DNA from: Prinia subflava
Taxonomy: Eukaryota > Chordata > Aves > Passeriformes > Cisticolidae
NCBI RefSeq assembly: GCF_021018805.1
Contig: NC_086266.1
Coordinates: 992,001 to 1,056,000, forward strand
DNA: 64,000 nt
Direction of reading: 5' to 3'
In this document: positions 15,020 to 25,190 of the stretch, piece after piece
Numbering within the stretch: position 1 is the first letter of the stretch
Layout: each line of letters starts with the position of its first letter
Made by a program: the position numbers and the translations under genes
The notes under the pieces: model-generated
Database searches by the model: none
Told to the model about the DNA's origin: nothing
What the model saw: only the letters and a program-made list of their open reading frames with translations

Positions 15020-15612
15020 CTCAGCACAATCCCTGTCACAGGAATGTCGTGACAGGGAATTCAGCACAATCCCTGCCACAGGAATGTCGTGACTGGGAAT
15101 TCAGCACAATCCCTGTCACAGGAATGTCGTGGCAGTCTCTGGGAATTCAGCACAATCCCTGTCACAGGAATGTCGTGACTGGGAATTCAGCACAATCCCT
15201 GTCACAGGAATGTCGTGGCAGTCTCTGGGAATTCAGCACAATCCCTGTCACAGGAATGTTGTGACTGGGAATTCAGCACAATCCCTGCACAGGAATGTCG
15301 TGGCAGGGAATTCAGCACAATCCCTGTCACAGGAATGTTGTGACTGGGAATTCAGCACAATCCCTGTCACAGGAATGTTGTGACTGGGAATTCAGCACAA
15401 TCCCTGTCACAGGAATGTCGTGGCAGTCTCTGGGAATTCAGCACAATCCCTGCACAGGAATGTCGTGGCAGGGAATTCAGCACAATCCCTGTCACAGGAA
15501 TGTTGTGACTGGGAATTCAGCACAATCCCTGTCACAGGAATGTCGTGGCAGGCTCTGGGAATTCAGCACAATCCCTGCCACAGGAATGTCGTGGCAGTCC
15601 CTGGGAATTCAT
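15020..15612. repeat. Minisatellite, about 40-bp unit, about 14 copies
   Basis: Units of 38-46 bp share GGGAATTCAGCACAATCCCT, then GTCACAGGAATGTCGTGACT. Each carries an EcoRI-type GAATTC. Two subtypes alternate: a short one ending GTGACTGG or GTGGCAGG, and a longer one with an extra GTCTCT or similar after GTGGCA. Each unit can fold: the CCTGYCAC arm faces GTGRCAGG across the loop AGGAATGTC, and in the first unit (15030-15058) the stem is a perfect 10 bp. Periodic frames cross the array (repeats of EFSTIP or NSAQSL type); they are artefacts. Confidence 0.95.
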
Positions 15613-15679
15613 CACTGTCAGTTTAAGATGGAACTTTGTCTCTTCTTGCCTCTTTCTGAGAGTGCTGCCCTGACCACTG

Positions 15680-15830
15680 CAGAACGAATTTTAAATGAAG
15701 TAAAGCCATCCTTACCGTTTAATACTGCTTATTATGCATTAGTACAACAATGCACATTATTGAAGAGCATTACTTATTAAAGATGAATATTTAACTATCT
15801 ATCTATTTGCTAAATTTCCCTTTAATCCCA
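15680..15830. promoter_or_regulatory. Candidate conserved non-coding element
   Basis: A compact AT-rich block, neither low-complexity nor repetitive, contains CTTATTATGCATTAGTAC, GCACATTATTGAAG and CATTACTTATTAAAG. Such dense, varied homeodomain- and POU-like cores (TTATTATGCATTAG) are typical of developmental enhancers. There is no sequence proof of conservation, so this is a pointer only. Confidence 0.2.
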
Positions 15831-16309
15831 AATCTTCTGAAGCTACATGAGACAAGCTGAAGATCTTCTGTTTATTTATATATATGCATTTATCCTTATG
15901 CAAACATCGGTTCACCTTCTAACAGTTCACCTTGCAAGGACTGGGGAAAGAGTCCTACACGTTGTAATAAAATAAAATAAAACATTTCTATCTATGGTGG
16001 TACCAGGGTGTTCCAGGAACTGCCCACCACCTCTCTGAACTTCCAGCCAGCAGGACAGAGGTCTGAGGGACCTGCTCAGATTCTCTGCCTCAGGACAAGC
16101 AATGGCTGAGCACTGATTAATAGCTTGGTTGTCATTAAATCACTAATGAGACTGATCTCAACTGCCCAGCACCTCTGCTGTGCCAGACTGGACAGCAAAT
16201 CCCCCACAGCAACCAGAGGCAGCTGGAGATTCAGGAGATGCTGTAATTATGAAATAACTCCCTTCTGGGAGGGTTTCTCTCTAATTTGCAGGCCCTGAGA
16301 GGAGTTGCA

Positions 16310-16560
16310 ATAGTCAGGACTGTGCTTGCACAGCGCCCATCACGCCTGTGACATTCAGAGCCATATAAATATCTGGTCGATGAATTCCATTAAGGGCTCA
16401 CTATTTTGTGGCAATGAGTTCTATAGATTAATTCAGTGTCTGGTAGAAAACAGATCCAATATATTTGTAACCCAGCAGTGTGAATCAAGTCGCTCTTGCT
16501 GGCAGTTTAAGCTGCCTTGCTAATTTATTTGCATCTCCTTTTGTGTTTATATTTGTTTTA
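16310..16560. promoter_or_regulatory. Candidate conserved non-coding element with octamer motif
   Basis: The block contains a POU-octamer core ATTTGCAT at 16527-16534 just downstream of TGCTAATTT, a TATAAATATC stretch near 16362 and TAGATTAATTCAG near 16423. It is unique, non-repetitive and high in information, unlike the surrounding low-complexity DNA. The reading as an enhancer is inference from motif texture; no gene in the window gives it a target. Confidence 0.22.
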
Positions 16561-17236
16561 AACTGTCCAGAAAACCACCAGTAGTACCTAAATAGTTGTA
16601 CTGCAGATGATAATTGTTCCTGCACTGCTGTGCTGTCCTGTACTGCTGAGTTAAGTGACCAGTACGTATGATATCAACAGCTGAAGAAAAAAGATACTGA
16701 GAAATTATAATTTCAGCCTTCAATATTCTTACTAGATGGCCTGAAGCAGCACTTCATATTTTAAAGGCCATTTTAAGTGTTCTGCAACTGGTAGAGAGAC
16801 CAATATGGGTTTTGCAATGCTAGGAAAAATAAATATCTGATGATTCATGCAGAAACGTGATGACTGAGTGAAATACTGCAGGATGACAGTTTATTTTTAT
16901 TATAAAACTCCTGAGGATCCCTGGCTTCAGGAGCCAGCAGCATAATTTCAGGAAGAAATACGTTGTGTGTGCCTTTCTCCCCATCCACTTTGCCCATCCC
17001 TCAGCACAAAATGAAGTGTCAGGAATCCAACACGTGCTGCCCTGCTGGCCTTGTACACGTGTAAAGCTGGGGCTCGGGGCTGAGGTGATGCCCAGGGTCC
17101 CTCCTGGGCTCTCCCCTCCCCGGGTGTGACCTCTCCTCCAGCAGCAGCATTTGTCTCAATAACGAGCTGTGACACATCTCCAGCGTGACTAACAAAGCAC
17201 AGAGCACAGCGCAGGCTGTGTGACTAATCCCAGAAA

Positions 17237-17996
17237 CAGGGGCTGAGCAAGGGAGACAACATCACACCCTAAAGAACAGGCTGATGGAAAGGAGACAACA
17301 TCACACCCTAAAGAACAGGCTGATGCAAAAGAGACAACATCACACCCTAAAGAACCGGCTGAGGAAAGGAGTCAACATCACACCCTAAAGAACAGGCTGA
17401 GGAAAGGAGTCAACATCACACCCTAAAGAACAGGCTGATGCAAAGGAGACAACATCACACCCTAAAGAACAGGCTGATGCAAAGGAGACAACATCACACC
17501 CTAAAGAACAGGCTGATGGAAAAGAGACAACATCACACCCTAAAGAACAGGCTGAGGAAAGGAGTCAACATCACACCCTAAAGAACAGGCTGATGGAAAA
17601 GAGACAACATCACACCCTAAAGAACAGGCTGAGGAAAGGAGTCAACATCACACCCTAAAGAACAGTCTGCACATCACAGAAATGGGGAGGCTGAGCAAAG
17701 GAGACAACATCACACCCTAAAGAACAGGCTGATGGAAAGGAGACAACATCACACCCTAAAGAACAGGCTGAGGAAAGGAGTCAACATCACACCCTAAAGA
17801 ACAGGCTGATGCAAAAGAGACAACATCACACCCTAAAGAACAGTCTGCACATCACACAAACAGGGGGGCTGAGCAAAGGAGTCAACATCACACCCTAAAG
17901 AACAGGCTCTACCCAGTCTGCACATCACAGAGACAGGGGGGCTGATGGAAAGGAGTCAATATTACACCCTAAAGAACAGGCTCTGCCCACTCTGCA
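17237..17996. repeat. Minisatellite, about 39-bp unit, about 17 copies
   Basis: Units share AACATCACACCCTAAAGAAC followed by AGGCTGA and GGAAAGGAGWC. The core CACCCTAAAGAAC recurs at about 39-bp spacing from 17255 to 17970. Unit subtypes differ in GATGGAAAG, GATGCAAAG or GAGGAAAG. From about 17665 a longer insertion (AGTCTGCACATCACA...GGGG.GGCTGAGCAAAGG) appears at 17665, 17843 and 17917, giving a higher-order pattern. Each core includes one CCCTAA hexamer. No open frame of note. Confidence 0.95.
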
Positions 17997-20900
17997 CAGC
18001 CACATCAGCTGTGGGAGCTGGGAGGCTCCAACGTGGGGCACTGGGGCAGCCCACCAGGGTTGGGAGCCCAAAACGCTGCTCGGGACAGCCCACACACTTT
18101 ATTCCTGTTTAAAGGTTTATGACACCTCACTCCTGTTTAAAGGTTCATGTCTGGTGCCATTTCCCCTCATGATGCCTCCCCTGAGCTCAGACCCTGCCAG
18201 GGAACCTCAGGGTGAAGATCTGCAGTGATCCGTGCTCTCCTTGAGCCAGGCTCAAGCTGAGCTGCAGGGACAGCTCTAAGCCTGCCTGGAGAAAATGCTC
18301 GAGGTCACAGTGAGGTTCTGTGGCTTATAAAGTGTTGTGTTCACAGAGGGACATGTCACAAACACTTTTGTCAGCAATATTAATAAACATTTTTAAAAAT
18401 AATTAATACAAAGGGAAGGGGGAATACCTCCAGGCACCAAAAAATTGTGTCTGGGAAGAAAGATATTATTAAAAACGGTTGTATGGGATAACCACTGAAT
18501 TCATTCATTATTAAGAGCTGCCAATTGGGTTCCACATCCTTGTAGCTTCATCCTGCACAAAAGGTATTTCCTATACAACACTAGAAAGAGCCCCAGTGCC
18601 TCAGTGCATATTTTAGGGATCCACAGGGCTGGAGACACACCTGGTTTTCCCTCTGCACCTGAGGAAAGCAGCCCTGCAGATTTACACTGAACTCACACTG
18701 TTAAGGGAACAGCTGTAAAGAACAGGGAGAGGAAACGTGCCCAAGCATCCTGCTCTTCCTGGAATTCCCATTAAACTGAAGAAGCAGTGGGGAAGAACAC
18801 AAAAGGCACGTGTGTGTCTGGCCTGATGAAACCACAGGAATTGAAAAGCAAAGCTGCTGGCTCACTCCAGCACCAGCTGTACACAGCAAAATCAGCCTGT
18901 GCAATCTGCAGTTACATCCACCCTGCTGAGACCCTGAAATAAGCACAGAGAATGTAGCAAGGAAAAAAAGGATCAGATCATTCCATCAGCTGCTCCGTGG
19001 AAAGGCCCAGGGATGTTCAGCTGTCTATTTTTAACGGATAGTTGTACACTGCTGAGAAATTCCCTAACTCAGGGTAGGTTGTTACTCTAATCCCTTGCCT
19101 CTGGCATGTTCAGAAACCTCTAGAACTGGTGCTGAGATGTTTGACTGAAGTGCAAGACCTGCACACCTGCATCAGAAAGGGAACAGTCATTCTTATGACT
19201 GATACCACAAACAAGATGAAATTCTTACTTCTTCCACATAGAATTGCTTTGCATTTTTCCAGTTCTAATTTCCTGATGCATTTCTTCCAGTACAAATGTG
19301 TATTTTTTCCTTTGTGCCTGTGTGGATGGACATGCGTCAATACCTGCAAACACGTGTGTGCTCACTAATTAAGCATCCCTGATGATGCCAAATGGTACCA
19401 AGCAGTTCTGTTTCCAGAAGTCAAACGCTGCTCTGCACTTTTAAAATACTCCAGGGTTTCTTCTGTGATAATCACCATCCTCACCATGCCTTATTACACA
19501 AAGAGTCATCCCAGACTGTGAAGCTGGAGGAACGTGACCCATAAAGTTTATCTGCTGCAGCAGTTCTCCTCCTTGGTGATTCTGCAGTCAACATTGCATT
19601 AATCTACGTCTATTTCTGAGCAAGATACAAACAGCTCATTACAATGGCGAAGAAGAAACAAATGTTAATGAAGCCCAGGAATCAGCGTGTGTTTCTGCAA
19701 ATAATTGCAAATAAAGGATTAGGGGACAGAGGAGATCAATAGCCACAGTGCTGGGCTCTCCACTCGTCACCCAAGGCTTGGCAAGGCAAAAGGGCCACCC
19801 TGTGGACCCACCTCATTTTAGAAAGTGAAATAAGTAGAAATCCAGCACAATATTTTTAGCACTCCAGAAGCAAAGAGGAACAAATTTGTCAGACAGTAAA
19901 TAAATACTGGTAACTCTATAATAAAGGTATTATACATTTCACCATTTCAGTGTTGTTTTGGCAGCCTTCAGCAGAGCACTGGAACAGGGTTAACCTGGTG
20001 GAGGTGCAGGATGAGGAGGTGTTGTCACAGCCCCACTCCAGTGTATTTTCAGATTGATTCCACTGTTTGCTTCATGTTCGCCTCTTATTATTCACTCCAG
20101 AATGTCAACAGCCACTTGTGAAATTAGGATTTAACAAAAGGTGGCAAAAAAAAGTTCCCTCAAGAGTGCTGGAATACAAACACTCGTACTGACAGTCAGT
20201 GAGGAAACAAAGGGGCTTCAGGCTTCATCACAGCTCAAGGCTGTCATCTGATTCCAGCTGATGAATTGTTATGGCTTTTTCCATGGATCCACGCTGACCT
20301 TTTTGCATAGTATCTCTACATCAATTGCCTAAGTGCTGAGCAGATTCTACCACAAAGGTAACAGCACAAATTGCCTGACAAACTGATCTAAAAAGCACTT
20401 TTTTAATCTCCATAAAGAGTGCAGAAATCACTGCCTGCAAGCTGGGACCATCTGAGGGTTCGGGCTCCTCAAGATAAATCACAAGGCTTAGGTGAAACTC
20501 TGCCAGCCATAACACAGCTAAATCCCCAAAAAAGAAAAAAAAATCAGATTTTTCATATTACCTTCATATTGTTGACAATTTCTCAGCAGGGCTATTTAAG
20601 GTGCTCCACACCACTGACTCCCAGCACCAGTGAGTGCCAGCAATGTCATAAAGCATCACTTTTATTGTTCAGTGCTAAAAAACAACTACTGATGGCATTG
20701 ATAGGATTAGCTGGTGATATTGCAACTGCCTTTGAAGAGGGATTTCATGCTATTAACTTCAATCTCCAGTTTTATAGACATATTTCTCTAGGTAGATTTG
20801 GGAGCTTACCACCAACTAATGGAACAAGTTTATTCACTGTTTCAGTTAAAAGTTACTAAACTGCAAGTATGAGTTAATATTGAACTCAGTTTGGGGCAGT

Positions 20901-22977
20901 CCAACCAGCAAAACTGACCTTTCCACCCTAAAAATCCTGCTTGCAGATTGTTACCAGAAACACAGAGCTGAGAACACCCTCAGACCATTTGCAAAGCTGG
21001 AAATTGTGGAATTGTTTTTGGGTTTTTTTTCCCAGCAAATAGTAAGTGCACTCAGAAAGAACAAAACAAAAAGATTCTCTGAAGAGTACTCCCAAGCTGT
21101 AAAACTTGCAGGCATAAATCCACTGCCTTTGCCTAATATGCCCAAGGAAAAGGAAAAAATATTGGATTTCCTGAGAATTTTTAGAAGGAGGAATACTCTA
21201 CTGAACACCTCTCCAAAGACAGCTCCCTTCAAAGCTGAAGCACCAGGAGCATCCACTGCATTTCCACATTTGTTCCTGCATTTATTGGGGAGGATGTCTC
21301 TATTGCTGACAACCACGATGAGAGAAAAACACAGAGAAGAAAAGGAAGATGAGGCTTGGTCATTACAAACATAAATCTTTACAGAACCAAATCAATTGTT
21401 TTGAACACACTGGGAATGCCTGAGCAGAGAGAAGAAAAGAGGGAACGAGTTCAAAGGAAGATCAGAGGAAAGGCAAACAAATAAAGTGCAAGGTACCCTC
21501 AGGAAGGACTGGGCTGAGGCCAGGGTGAGCACTTGGACATCCCTGCTCTTGTCCAAGATTAAATAAATGTCTGTGACACAACTGACATTGCTTTCCATGG
21601 ATCAGCTAAACCACTCAGCAGCTAATTCCACATCTTCCTGGAAATAAAACTGCTTAGGTATGAACAACAGCAGGAAAATTAATGAATATTTTATCCTGTC
21701 TTGAATGAAGATGTTCAAACCTTCTGTTAAATCCATGGACCTGCAAATATGCATGAATTGAAATTTTTCTCTCATAAGTCTTTCTGCAACCTTAATTCCA
21801 TTTAATTTTGGGTAAACATGCGCTCATTCACCAGGAAACACTGTGAATAAAGTCCCAATTATCCAGTTAAAAACCAGGAAAGACCATCAAACCACGGGAT
21901 GCAGCTCCAGCCAGGCAGCCACACACAAACAAAGCAGGAAGAATATGACAGAGTGTTCACAATTTACACAGAGCTACCAATACTCCCAGAAATTAAAAAA
22001 CTGTTTGTGGGTAATTGGAAAACAGAAAGCACGGAACACTTCTGTTGACTCATGTAAAAACAGAACACTTCATTTCTCTTTCAGCTTCATTTCAGCACTG
22101 AGAAAACAACATTATACTCCTTTTAGGAATCCCTTATGTCCTGCAGGCTGCAGTTAAATTCACAATATTCTGTGAGGAGCAGTGGAGAGCTCCATTTTCT
22201 CCATCTTCACCATTTCCTAACACTCCTGATTCCCTAGGCTGCGCTGCTATCAGAAAACACTTCAGCTAGACAAGCACACCTCAGTATTATTCTATTTTCT
22301 GTCATCTGCTGGTTTTGCTTTCAGGCCACTGTGGTTATCTGGAATGGCAAAAAACAACTGGGACGTTCTGAGGCACTGAGGTGAAGGTGGGAAATTACAG
22401 GAGATTACCTGAAAAAGTTAAGCCTCCAAATCCTAGAACTTTATAGTTAATACAGATCATCTTTATAGTGAAATACTGGAAGTAGAAACTTCCATAAAGC
22501 AAAAACTGACTTATGGGATTCTCAATAGAAAAGCTGGTATTTTGATTCCCAGAGGTTAAATAAGATGGAATCTCTCTTCCTGATATTTTAGTCCATTTTA
22601 TCTCCCTTCTTCCTCCTAGTGCAAGAAAGGAGTTGAGGCTATTGGTCACTGAATGAGAGAAGAGCAAACAGACCCAAAAAGGGAACAAGAGAGAAATGAT
22701 GACATTTAGGCAGTGCTTGGCTTGGGCAGAAGGGAAGTAAGGAAGGGATATAGAGGGAGATCCATTTCATTTAAACCTCACACAAAGGACCCATAAAGGA
22801 AGGAAGGAGTTACAAAGACAGGGTTTATTGACTGCCCACCACTGAGACAGAGTTTTCCTGCACAAATCCTTTCTTAGAAGGTGAATTAAAAAAGGGTTAG
22901 GGCCGTGATCCAAAACCCCTTTATTCACTGGCATAACCCTTATTCACACACTGGTTTCAGGGGCAGGGGATTGCTCG
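17997..22977. other. Unique non-coding sequence
   Basis: About 5 kb without a supported gene. A short direct repeat (CTGTTTAAAGGTTYATG) occurs at about 18106 and 18133. An AT-rich block at 19600-19740 resembles regulatory sequence. The longest non-repetitive frame here (20880-21374, 164 codons on plus) starts at TTG, has no recognisable domain and sits in ordinary AT-rich sequence, so I treat it as chance. The 22730-22810 interval is purine-rich (GGAAG/AGGAAGG words). Confidence 0.5.
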
Positions 22978-23270
22978 TGGCCCCAAGGTGTGCAGAAGAG
23001 ACCCTGTGGTTGTTTTTCCATTGTCAGTCTCGGGGAAGGCAGGGACACTAAAGATGGTAGAACTCACACCACAACAACAGAAGCCAGAGTTCTCTCTGTT
23101 CCAAGGCCTTTTAAAAGTTTTTTAGCCAACAGATTAATGCTAAAAGCTTCCAAGCACCTACTCAAGCCAACCACTGAACACTGCACGTGCCCCTTACAGC
23201 ACACAGGAGTTGCTCGGTTTGTATTTCTGCAGCTCCAAGCCTTTCTATGCTCCAGATATTTCAAGGCCTG
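22978..23270 (-). mobile_element. Diverged LTR-like sequence (copy 3, tentative)
   Basis: The start (TTTTTCCATTGTCAGTCTCG followed by GGGAAGGCAGGGACAC) parallels the polyadenylation-side end of the 49942-50399 LTR (TTTTATTCCATTATCAGTCTCG and GAAGGCTGAGACAC). It continues with CAGAAGCCAGA, then CTTTTAAAAG in the TATA position, then TTTTTTAGCCAACAGATTAA, matching TTTTGGCCTATCAGCTTTTG of copy 1. Beyond about 23160 the similarity fades. The order and spacing of the shared blocks support homology to the same LTR group, in the same minus orientation, but the copy is old or from a different subfamily and its right edge is uncertain. Confidence 0.4.
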
Positions 23271-24761
23271 AAATCCAGCTCTGTTTCAGCCCTCTGTGTG
23301 TGTGAGTTTATTGCAGGGCTGTGACAGTGCTCTGCTTTTCCAGCTCCCACAAAAAACCTGCATGGACACATACACAGTAGAGAAAAATCATTTGATAGTT
23401 TGGGCTTGGTTTAGCACCCAGAGCCACGCCACTCACCATGGGGAAGCAAATATAAAACAAATAATGCTCCAAAAGGCACCAAACATTTATAAACCCATGC
23501 ATTGGATGCTCCTGGTCTCAGCTTTGCCAAAATTGAGGTGCTGTTTTCCATGCTGTGCAGACAGTGCAGTCTGCAGGCATTACCACACAAATCACCTCCA
23601 CGGAGTGACTTGCAAGTTTCAAACAGATTTTCTCAAGTTGAGTTTTTGAGACCTGCACTTCAAAGCCATAAGGGAAAATATATTGTATTACATTATCAAT
23701 ATGTGTAGCAGGCTGGAAAAGCTTCTCCTTAGGGATCTGAAAGCCATTATAGTAAATTTGTGCTTCATAATAAAAAATGTGTATTTCTAGAATAAATCAA
23801 AACCAGAAGCACTTTTCTCTTTAGAGCTGGTGAGATGAGCGAGGGTTTCAGGTGTCTGAATCCAATGGCTGGAGAACTCAACCATAAATCACAGAGATAA
23901 GACAAAAAAGCATCTCCTGTCCTCCAGTTCCTAATGTGTAATCAGCTGCTTGGGAAAGTTAAATGGCATTTTAAAGACAAAGAATAAAGCACTGCTTATG
24001 TTCTTAATCTTCAGATGTCCTTGCTGAAGAAGCCCAAGGGAATATTTGTCCTCATTTAGGACAAATTAGGGGGAAATCTCCAAAAGGAGCCCCTTAAAAA
24101 AAGGACATAAGGGCAACATGAAAAGGCAGACACCCAATCTGCCTGTTGCTTTCAAATCTATTTTCCTTGGCCACGTGTGAGCAGGCAGGACCTGACTGCA
24201 GGTCCTGTGTGACACAGCTCGTGCATTGCTCCCGCATGGTTCCTGCAAGGTGCAGCTGCAGGAGACACGTGCAGACACAGCCAGGGAAATGCAGATTTTC
24301 CTCCCCCAGAGGAAACAACCCTTGCAGCAGGCAAAGCTGCACTGCCAATCCCGACACCTTGTGTTTCAATAGTGGATAAAAGGGGTTTCTCTGTTCTGTG
24401 GAGGTGCTGAAACTCCATCTGGACGTGCTGTTCCACACATTGCCAAGGGAAAGGTGAGCTCTGAGCACAGCAAGGCTCAACATTTTTGAGATTCTCCTGG
24501 TGCTGCTGCAGCATCTCCTTGTTCTCTCCCTCACAGTTCTGCTCTCTTGTCATCTCCCCTCTCTTCTGATCCTGTCTCATCCCTTGCCTTTATCTTTCCT
24601 CGTTGTGCTCCTCCTCCTCCTCTTTCCCCACTATCTCAGATTATTCCTCCTGCTAGATTTCCCTCCTTCACCAGGGGGGTTCTTTCTTTCCCTGGAGAGG
24701 CTCAGGGCAGGGCAGGCTCCCGTGGTCTCAGGACCAGAGGGGAGGAGGATGCTGTGGCAGA
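23271..24761. other. Unique non-coding sequence
   Basis: About 1.5 kb of ordinary sequence with a pyrimidine-rich tract at 24500-24680 (CTCCTCCTCCTCTTTCCCC and similar), which makes leucine-rich open frames without meaning. No gene or transposon recognised. Confidence 0.5.
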
Positions 24762-25190
24762 CTGCAGGGGAAGCTGCGAGGCTGCAAGGCTGCAGGGCTG
24801 CAGGGCTGCGAGGCTGCGAGGCTGCGAGGCTGCGAGGCTGCAGGGTTGCAGGGCTGCAGGGCTGCGAGGCTGCAAGGCTGCAAGGCTGCGGGGCTGCGAG
24901 GCTGCAGGGCTGCGGGGCTGCGAGGCTGCGAGGCTGCGAGGCTGCGAGGCTGCAAGGCTGCAGGGCTGCGAGGCTGCGAGGCTGCGAGGCTGCAGGGCTG
25001 CGAGGCTGCAGGGCTGCGGGGCTGCGAGGCTGCGAGGCTGCGAGGCTGCGAGGCTGCGAGGCTGCGAGGCTGCAGGGCTGCAGGGCTGCGAGGCTGCGAG
25101 GCTGCGAGGCTGCAGGGCTGCAGGGCTGCGAGGCTGCAAGGCTGCAGGGGAAGCTGCGAGGCTGCAAGGCTGCAGGGCTGCAGGGCTGCC
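24762..25190. repeat. 8-bp minisatellite GCTGCNNG, about 50 copies
   Basis: The array is a run of the octamer GCTGCGAG with variants GCTGCAAG, GCTGCAGG and GCTGCGGG. Because 8 and 3 are coprime, every frame repeats every 24 bp and stop-free peptides (ARLRGCEA type on plus; SLAASQPR type on minus) run through several frames on both strands; these are artefacts. The first 48 bp (24762-24809) are repeated exactly at the end (25142-25189), including a GGAA interruption that shifts the octamer phase by four. The G-rich strand is plus. Confidence 0.97.

Larger units (their letters stand above)
15613..17236. other. Unique non-coding sequence
   Basis: This interval separates the 40-bp and 39-bp minisatellites. 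It contains two AT-rich blocks listed separately as possible regulatory elements (15680-15830, 16310-16560), a simple A/T run at 15967-15985, and otherwise ordinary sequence. No exon or transposon is recognisable. Confidence 0.5.

Noticed and set aside
15020..15612. Possible CRISPR array (regular repeats about 40 bp)
   Set aside because: There are no unique spacers; the whole unit repeats, as in a minisatellite, and the genome is vertebrate.
20880..21374. 164-codon non-repetitive plus-strand open frame
   Set aside because: It begins at TTG, lacks a recognisable domain, is Lys/Leu-rich as expected from AT-rich DNA, overlaps a 121-codon frame on the other strand, and shows no splice or promoter context.
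24500..24680. Leucine-rich membrane-like segment
   Set aside because: Produced by a CTC/CTT pyrimidine tract that leads into the 8-bp array; no gene context.
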